This document shows, in pieces, positions 14,980 to 18,981 of a DNA stretch of 18,981 nucleotides (positions within the stretch are counted from its first letter, which is position 1; each line of letters begins with the position of its first letter). Source of the stretch: Phycisphaeraceae bacterium (GTDB taxonomy: Bacteria > Planctomycetota > Phycisphaerae > Phycisphaerales > Phycisphaeraceae); contig JAJDCV010000007.1 in NCBI GenBank assembly GCA_029260675.1, positions 1 through 18,981 of the forward strand, given 5' to 3'. The notes beneath the pieces are model-generated. The model did not search any database. It was not told the origin of the DNA and saw only the letters and a list, made by a program, of their open reading frames with translations. Position numbers and translations under genes: made by a program.

Positions 14980-16848
14980 TTAGAACGGCGGTGGGGGGGC
15001 GCCCGGGCCGCTGGGCTGGTCGTCGTAGCCGCCTGGGCCACCCTGACCGCCCATCATCTGGGCCTGCACGTCCTTGACCGTGTCGATGATGAACTTGGTG
15101 GTCTCGTTGGGGACGTACAAGCGGGCGGCGGCGCTTTGGCCGTCGACGCCCAGCCCCATCCCGACGGGAGGCAGGTCGGCCGGGGCCTCGATAGCCGGCA
15201 GGCCGAACATCATCGCCATTGGCCCGACGGTCTCGATGACCCCGCCGAAGCTCAGGTAGGCTTCCGCCGCCGTACTCGGTGGGACCGCCTTTTCGCGGAC
15301 CTCGGCCAGCGCGTCGTCCGTCCCGATCCCGTCGCCGGTCTTGCCGGTCGCCAACCCCTTGGCCATCAGCTGCTGGTCGAGGGTGGTGGTAGACAGGTAG
15401 TACCCGTCGGCCTCGGCGGCGTACCCGTTGAAGTTGGTGAACATCTGCATCATCCCGGCCATCGGGCCCATCTGCATCATCATCTGCGGGGGCATCTGCG
15501 CGTTCATCGAGTATTGGTCGACCTGTACGCCGTCCAGCTGCAGCGCGTTATCGGTGTAACTCGTGGCGTACGTCATGGCCAAGGCCGCCCCGTCTGGCGA
15601 TGGGATCCCCAGCGGGATCGATGTCCCGTTCATCCCGGCGATGTATTCCTTGGCCTGGGTGAGGTACGCGGCGCTGTCCGGAACCTCGTACGTCTGGAGC
15701 ATGTTCAACGCGCCGGTCCCCGCCATCAGGGCGTTGGGGTCGGGGGTGTAGAAAACCCCGGCGTAACGCTGGATCTGCTTGACCATAGGCACGGCCTTGC
15801 GGTACAGGTCGGCCTGGGCGTTGCCCTCCGGGAACGCCGCCACCGCGGCTTCCATCAGGTCGGCGAAGGCGAACGCTTTGGCGTCAAACGCGCCGGCGAC
15901 GATATACGAGCCCTTGGGCAGGCGTGACAGGATCGATGCCGTGTTCCCCCCGCCGCCGGGCAGGTACTTCATCACGGCCGAGTCCGGCTTGAACTGGATC
16001 GCGTCGGTCAGCCCGATCCCATGCTCGCTGATATCCAACGTGATCACCACGCCTTCGGCACTGCCGATGATGGCCTTGCCCGCGGTCGAATACATCGCCA
16101 TCATCGCCTGCATCGACTCCAGGCTCGATGGGTCCATCATCCCCATCTCGGCCGTCTGGTTAAAGTTTTCCTGTACTTCGGCGATCACCTCGTCGATCTT
16201 CTGGATCAGCATCGGCGCCAGCGCTTCGAGGTCGACGTAGGCCGCCGCGTCACAGCTACCTAGGTATTCCCGGCCCAGCGCACCGACCCGGTTCCCGATC
16301 GCGTCGGCATCCCCGCCGGCGGCGTAGTCGGTGACGGCCTGCTGGTTGTTGCCCAGGATCGCGTACCCGCCGACCTCTCTGGCGAAGCCCGCCTGCCCGT
16401 CGGGCAGGACCACCTCGGTCACACCCTCACCGGCCGGGGCCGCGCCCTCGGCCTGGAAGCTAGCGACGAACGCGGGGTAATCCGTCACCGGCAGGACCAT
16501 CAAGACGTCCGGCTCGGCTTCGTTCTGGATGGCCGTCGCCAGGTCCTGGACCACGAACAGCGCTGAGCCCGCGTCGTCCAGCCCGTCGGCAATCCCGACC
16601 TCGGCCTTGAAAGCGCCCAGCGCATCGGTCAACTCGTCCTGATCCAGACCCAGCGTCTGGTTGAGCATCGACAGCTTGCCGCTGAGTTCGGACATGCTGG
16701 GGATGATGACCACCAGTTGGGCACCCTCCGGCGCCTGCGACAAAGCGGCCGGCACCGCGGCGCTGACACCCTGCACGACGGCGGCGGTGACCGACGCCAC
16801 CACGACACAGGACTTGATTCTGTGAGCCAATGTTCGGTTCTGTTGCAT
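14980..16848 (-). CDS. Exported protein of unknown function, DUF3352-like style
   Basis: I do not recognise this 622-residue protein with certainty. It has a signal peptide (about 1-30, ending GVSAA). The mature start APEGAQLVVIIPSMSELSGK recalls the 'proteins should not be zero-cost' opening of DUF3352-type exported proteins (a predicted-size value followed by a named element). The middle alternates helices and strands without catalytic motifs. A methionine-rich run occurs at about 446-469 (MPPQMMMQMGPMAGMMQMF), and the C-terminus is Gly/Pro-rich, ending PPPPF. AAGGAG lies 7 bases before the ATG at 16848, which decides the start over an in-frame ATG 31 codons upstream. It is divergent from mnmA and closed by its own terminator. 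The DUF3352 link is a loose resemblance only. Confidence 0.7.
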   Translation of the reverse strand: MQQNRTLAHRIKSCVVVASVTAAVVQGVSAAVPAALSQAPEGAQLVVIIPSMSELSGKLSMLNQTLGLDQDELTDALGAFKAEVGIADGLDDAGSALFVVQDLATAIQNEAEPDVLMVLPVTDYPAFVASFQAEGAAPAGEGVTEVVLPDGQAGFAREVGGYAILGNNQQAVTDYAAGGDADAIGNRVGALGREYLGSCDAAAYVDLEALAPMLIQKIDEVIAEVQENFNQTAEMGMMDPSSLESMQAMMAMYSTAGKAIIGSAEGVVITLDISEHGIGLTDAIQFKPDSAVMKYLPGGGGNTASILSRLPKGSYIVAGAFDAKAFAFADLMEAAVAAFPEGNAQADLYRKAVPMVKQIQRYAGVFYTPDPNALMAGTGALNMLQTYEVPDSAAYLTQAKEYIAGMNGTSIPLGIPSPDGAALAMTYATSYTDNALQLDGVQVDQYSMNAQMPPQMMMQMGPMAGMMQMFTNFNGYAAEADGYYLSTTTLDQQLMAKGLATGKTGDGIGTDDALAEVREKAVPPSTAAEAYLSFGGVIETVGPMAMMFGLPAIEAPADLPPVGMGLGVDGQSAAARLYVPNETTKFIIDTVKDVQAQMMGGQGGPGGYDDQPSGPGAPPPPF

Positions 16849-17011
16849 GTCCAACTCCTTGCGATCTCGGTTAGGGGTGTAACGGTTGGAAGGCCGCTGA
16901 TGCGAGCTATTGAGCGTACCGGCGATCGGTTCCGACGACAAACCGCTGTGCGGTCCCGAATGCCCTGTTTCATCGAAAATATGTTACCCGCTCCCGGTGT
17001 CCCATTTAGGC

Positions 17012-17017
17012 TAAAAT
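17012..17017 (+). promoter_or_regulatory. Possible -10 box just before mnmA
   Basis: TAAAAT ends 8 bases before the mnmA ATG (17026), with no -35 box at the usual distance and no ribosome site in between. If real it would give a leaderless mnmA message. The divergent gap 16849-17025 holds no other clear signal. Confidence 0.25.
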
Positions 17018-17025
17018 ACCCCGCA

Positions 17026-18257
17026 ATGAGCCCGGGAAAGGGAAAAAAAGTGGTCGTCGCCATGTCCGGCGGCGTGGACAGCTCCGTCGCCGCGGCCCTG
17101 TTGCTCCAGCAGGGCTACGAAGTGGTCGGCTGTTTCATGCGCCTGGGTAGTGACGATGAAGCCGAGGCCGCCGACGGGTATGACAACATACGCGAGGATG
17201 GGTGTGATTCGGGTCTGGGGTCTTGGGTCTGGGAAAGTCAGGAGACCCGAAATCCAAGACCCACCGCCAGGGCTGCTGCTCGGTCAACGACGCATCTGAC
17301 GCCCGGCTGGTCGCCGCGATGCTGAACGTGCCTTTTTATGTCGTCAATTTCAAGAAGGACTTCGGACGGATCATGGACTACTTCGTCGATGAGTACAACG
17401 CCGGCCGCACGCCCAACCCCTGCGTCCGCTGCAACGACTGGCTGAAGTTCGGCAAGCTCCATGACTACGCCCGCTCGATCGACGCCGACTACATCGCCAG
17501 CGGCCACTACGCACGGATCGAACACCCCGGCACCCCCGGCACCCCCGACAACACGGACGGCAAGCCCCGCGGCCACGCTCGCCTGCTCCGCGGGCTTGAT
17601 CAAGACAAGGACCAGAGCTACGTCCTCTTCGGCAGCCCCCGTGATCGCCTCGACCGGATGCTGCTGCCGATCGGCGGCATGCACAAGTCCCAGGTCAGGC
17701 AGCTCGCACGAGACCTGAACCTGCCCGTCAGCGACAAGCCCGACAGCCAGGAAATCTGCTTCGTCCCCGACAACGACTACGCCAACCTCGTGAAACGCCG
17801 AAGCCCCGAGGAGGTCACACCAGGCGACATCGTCGACCTTCAGGGCGCCGTCGTTGGTCAGCACCCCGGCCATCAGCACTTCACGATCGGGCAACGACGT
17901 GGCGTCGGCGTGGCCTTTGGATACCCGATCTACGTCACCGACCGAGATCCAAAGACCAATACCGTCACGATCGGCGGCAAGGACGACCTGTTGGCCGACG
18001 GCCTGACCGCGTCGCAGACCAACTGGCTGATCGACGATCCCCCGGCCGACTGGCGGGCCTGCGGCGTGAAGGTCCGGTACAACAGCCCACCTTCACCGGG
18101 ACGTTTCCGGGTCACCGAGCAGGGCGTGTTAGAAGTCCGTTTCGATCAGCCGGTCAGTGCCGTCACACCCGGGCAGGCGGTAGTCTGCTACGGCGGAGAA
18201 TCCGGAGGCCGGTGGGACCGGGTGCTTGGCGGCGGCTGGATCGACCGGGCCCTCTGA
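17026..18257 (+). CDS. mnmA: tRNA-specific 2-thiouridylase MnmA, frameshifted in a repeat near the N-terminus
   Basis: MnmA uses ATP and sulfur from the IscS/Tus relay to thiolate U34 of tRNA-Lys, -Glu and -Gln in the cytoplasm. The N-terminal frame has the PP-loop VVVAMSGGVDSSVAAALL. From about 17208 a -1 shift is needed to reach the main frame, open to 18257. That frame contains HRQGCCSVNDASDARLVA, PNPCVRCND (first catalytic Cys), SGHYARI, DQSYVLF, SQEICFVPD (second catalytic Cys) and GHQHFTIGQRRGVGVAFG. All key residues are present once the frames are joined. The break must lie between the frame-0 stop at 17205-17207 and about 17265, inside a variable linker made of 7-base repeats. Left as sequenced, translation ends at 17325. 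A 12-residue Pro/Gly/Thr segment near 17530 is also low-complexity. murB follows 134 bases downstream. Confidence 0.9.
17212..17262. repeat. Heptanucleotide tandem repeat and hairpin inside mnmA
   Basis: Three consecutive 7-base units, GGTCTGG / GGTCTTG / GGTCTGG (17212-17232), are followed by inverted matches AGACCC (17243-17248) and CCAAGACCC (17254-17262). These can pair with GGGTCT (17225-17230) and GGGTCTTGG (17218-17226), giving a strong stem-loop. The mnmA frameshift falls in this segment. Loss of one 7-base unit would cause exactly the observed frame change. Confidence 0.8.
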
Positions 18258-18391
18258 TTCCCGTTCCGATTCGCGGACGCGGGCCCGGATCGACGATACA
18301 CTCATCATCCCGGGCGTGTGTGATCTGGACCGACCTCCGGTCCCCATTTGGTTTCCCCGGTTTTACCCGGGCCCCCACGTTGGAGCGGGCA

Positions 18392-18981
18392 TTGGCAGCA
18401 GGCGAGACAAACACAACACAATCCACCGAACAACTCTCGGCGATCATGGAGGAGCTGGGTATCCGGCACGACATCGACGTGCCGATCGGCCCGGAGATGA
18501 CCTGGTACGGGGTCGGCGGCTCGGCGCAGGTGCTGGCCCACCCCGCGGGTGTGGCGCAGCTCTCGGCGCTGGCGGCCCGATGTAACGAGCAGGGCGTCCC
18601 GGTCTACGTCCTGGGCAGCGGCGCGAACCTGCTGATTCAAGATCACGGCGTGCCCGGTGTGGTCATCAAGCTCGACGACCCATCGTTTGCGCAATTCAAA
18701 ATAGAAGGTACGAAGATCACTGTGGGCGCGGGCATGGACCTGTTCAAGCTCGTGTTGGAGTGTGCCAAGGCCGGGTTGGCCGGGCTCGCGCACGTCGCGG
18801 GGATCCCCGCCAGCGTCGGCGGCGCCATCCGCATGAACGCCGGGGGCGCATTTGGTGATATTGGTTCGACCGTCCACAAGGTCCAGGTCATGGCCGAGAA
18901 CGGCCAGGTCTACAGCCGCGACCGCGACGACCTGGTCTTCGGCTACCGGACCACCAATATCGTCGCGCCCTACATCCTCGA
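18392..18981 (+). CDS. murB: UDP-N-acetylenolpyruvoylglucosamine reductase, N-terminal part
   Basis: This FAD-dependent cytoplasmic enzyme reduces UDP-GlcNAc-enolpyruvate to UDP-MurNAc for peptidoglycan synthesis; the C-terminal part lies beyond the window. Visible are the FAD-domain opening TWYGVGGSAQVLAHP, the pyrophosphate loop VLGSGANLLIQDHGVPG, the block AGIPASVGGAIRMNAGG and FGYRTTNI. These place it in the FAD_binding_4/MurB family. The start is uncertain. The TTG at 18392 has GGAG 6 bases upstream and gives the longer N-terminal helix usual in the family. The first in-frame ATG (18446) has no ribosome site but still keeps the whole FAD domain. It follows mnmA on the same strand after 134 bases that hold only short hairpins. 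Presence of murB implies peptidoglycan synthesis in this organism. Confidence 0.92.
   Translation, partial: MAAGETNTTQSTEQLSAIMEELGIRHDIDVPIGPEMTWYGVGGSAQVLAHPAGVAQLSALAARCNEQGVPVYVLGSGANLLIQDHGVPGVVIKLDDPSFAQFKIEGTKITVGAGMDLFKLVLECAKAGLAGLAHVAGIPASVGGAIRMNAGGAFGDIGSTVHKVQVMAENGQVYSRDRDDLVFGYRTTNIVAPYIL

Noticed and set aside
15136..15927. A 263-residue open frame on the plus strand, rich in His, Arg and Gly
   Set aside because: It is antisense to the 622-residue exported protein and has no domain or ribosome site.
17231..17237. GGGAAAG as a -1 frameshift slippery heptamer in mnmA
   Set aside because: It is not in the required register: in the starting frame it is read as TGG GAA AGT, not G GGA AAG. 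Repeat-unit loss or a sequencing error explains the break better.

Overview
The window is GC-rich and gene-dense and looks like a chromosomal piece of a planctomycete, most likely of the class Phycisphaerae. The main reasons are a secreted protein that combines two dockerin-type EF-hand repeats with a C-terminal PEP-CTERM sorting signal, several large exported proteins of a style common in that class, and the character of the housekeeping proteins (PurC, PurD, PheS, MnmA, MurB). No 16S sequence is present, so the assignment is an inference. I saw no tRNA, rRNA, CRISPR array, insertion sequence or phage module.

Layout. 1-283 (-) is the N-terminal part of a cation diffusion facilitator. 284-621 is a non-coding, hairpin-rich stretch holding the purC terminator. 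purC follows at 622-1569 (-). Positions 1750-4035 (+) hold a four-gene cluster: MarR regulator, DoxX-like membrane protein, SnoaL-like protein and pirin. A near-identical operator-like sequence lies before the MarR gene and again before the DoxX gene. pheS (4045-5058, -) converges on it. Then come an exported T4-type lysozyme (5324-6055, +), the PEP-CTERM/dockerin protein (6137-6847, -), a secreted HEVGH metallopeptidase-like protein (7140-8471, -), purD (8602-9906, -), an outer-membrane porin-like protein (10051-11415, -), a heme-type chemoreceptor broken by two compensating frameshifts (11662-13410, -), a GH113-like glycosidase (13676-14902, -) and a 622-residue exported protein of unknown role (14980-16848, -). 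On the + strand at the end are mnmA (17026-18257, frameshifted) and the start of murB (18392 to the window edge).

How the genes fit together. Apart from the MarR-DoxX-SnoaL-pirin cluster, most genes look singly transcribed. Hairpin-plus-U-tract terminators are visible after purC, purD, the porin and the 622-residue protein. The four-gene cluster resembles quinone/electrophile stress modules, in which a MarR-type repressor controls a DoxX-like membrane protein. Several products act at or beyond the cytoplasmic membrane: lysozyme, metallopeptidase, glycosidase, porin and PEP-CTERM protein. Together they suggest a life on polymers or particles.

Points most worth a second look: (1) the shared operator in the stress-type cluster; (2) the mnmA frameshift, which sits in a 7-base tandem repeat and which loss of exactly one repeat unit would explain, with a four-copy 7-base repeat also inside pheS; (3) the doubly frameshifted heme chemoreceptor; (4) the secreted metallopeptidase-like protein. 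Three frameshifts lie within about 5 kb, so base-level sequence quality should be checked before any biological reading of them.
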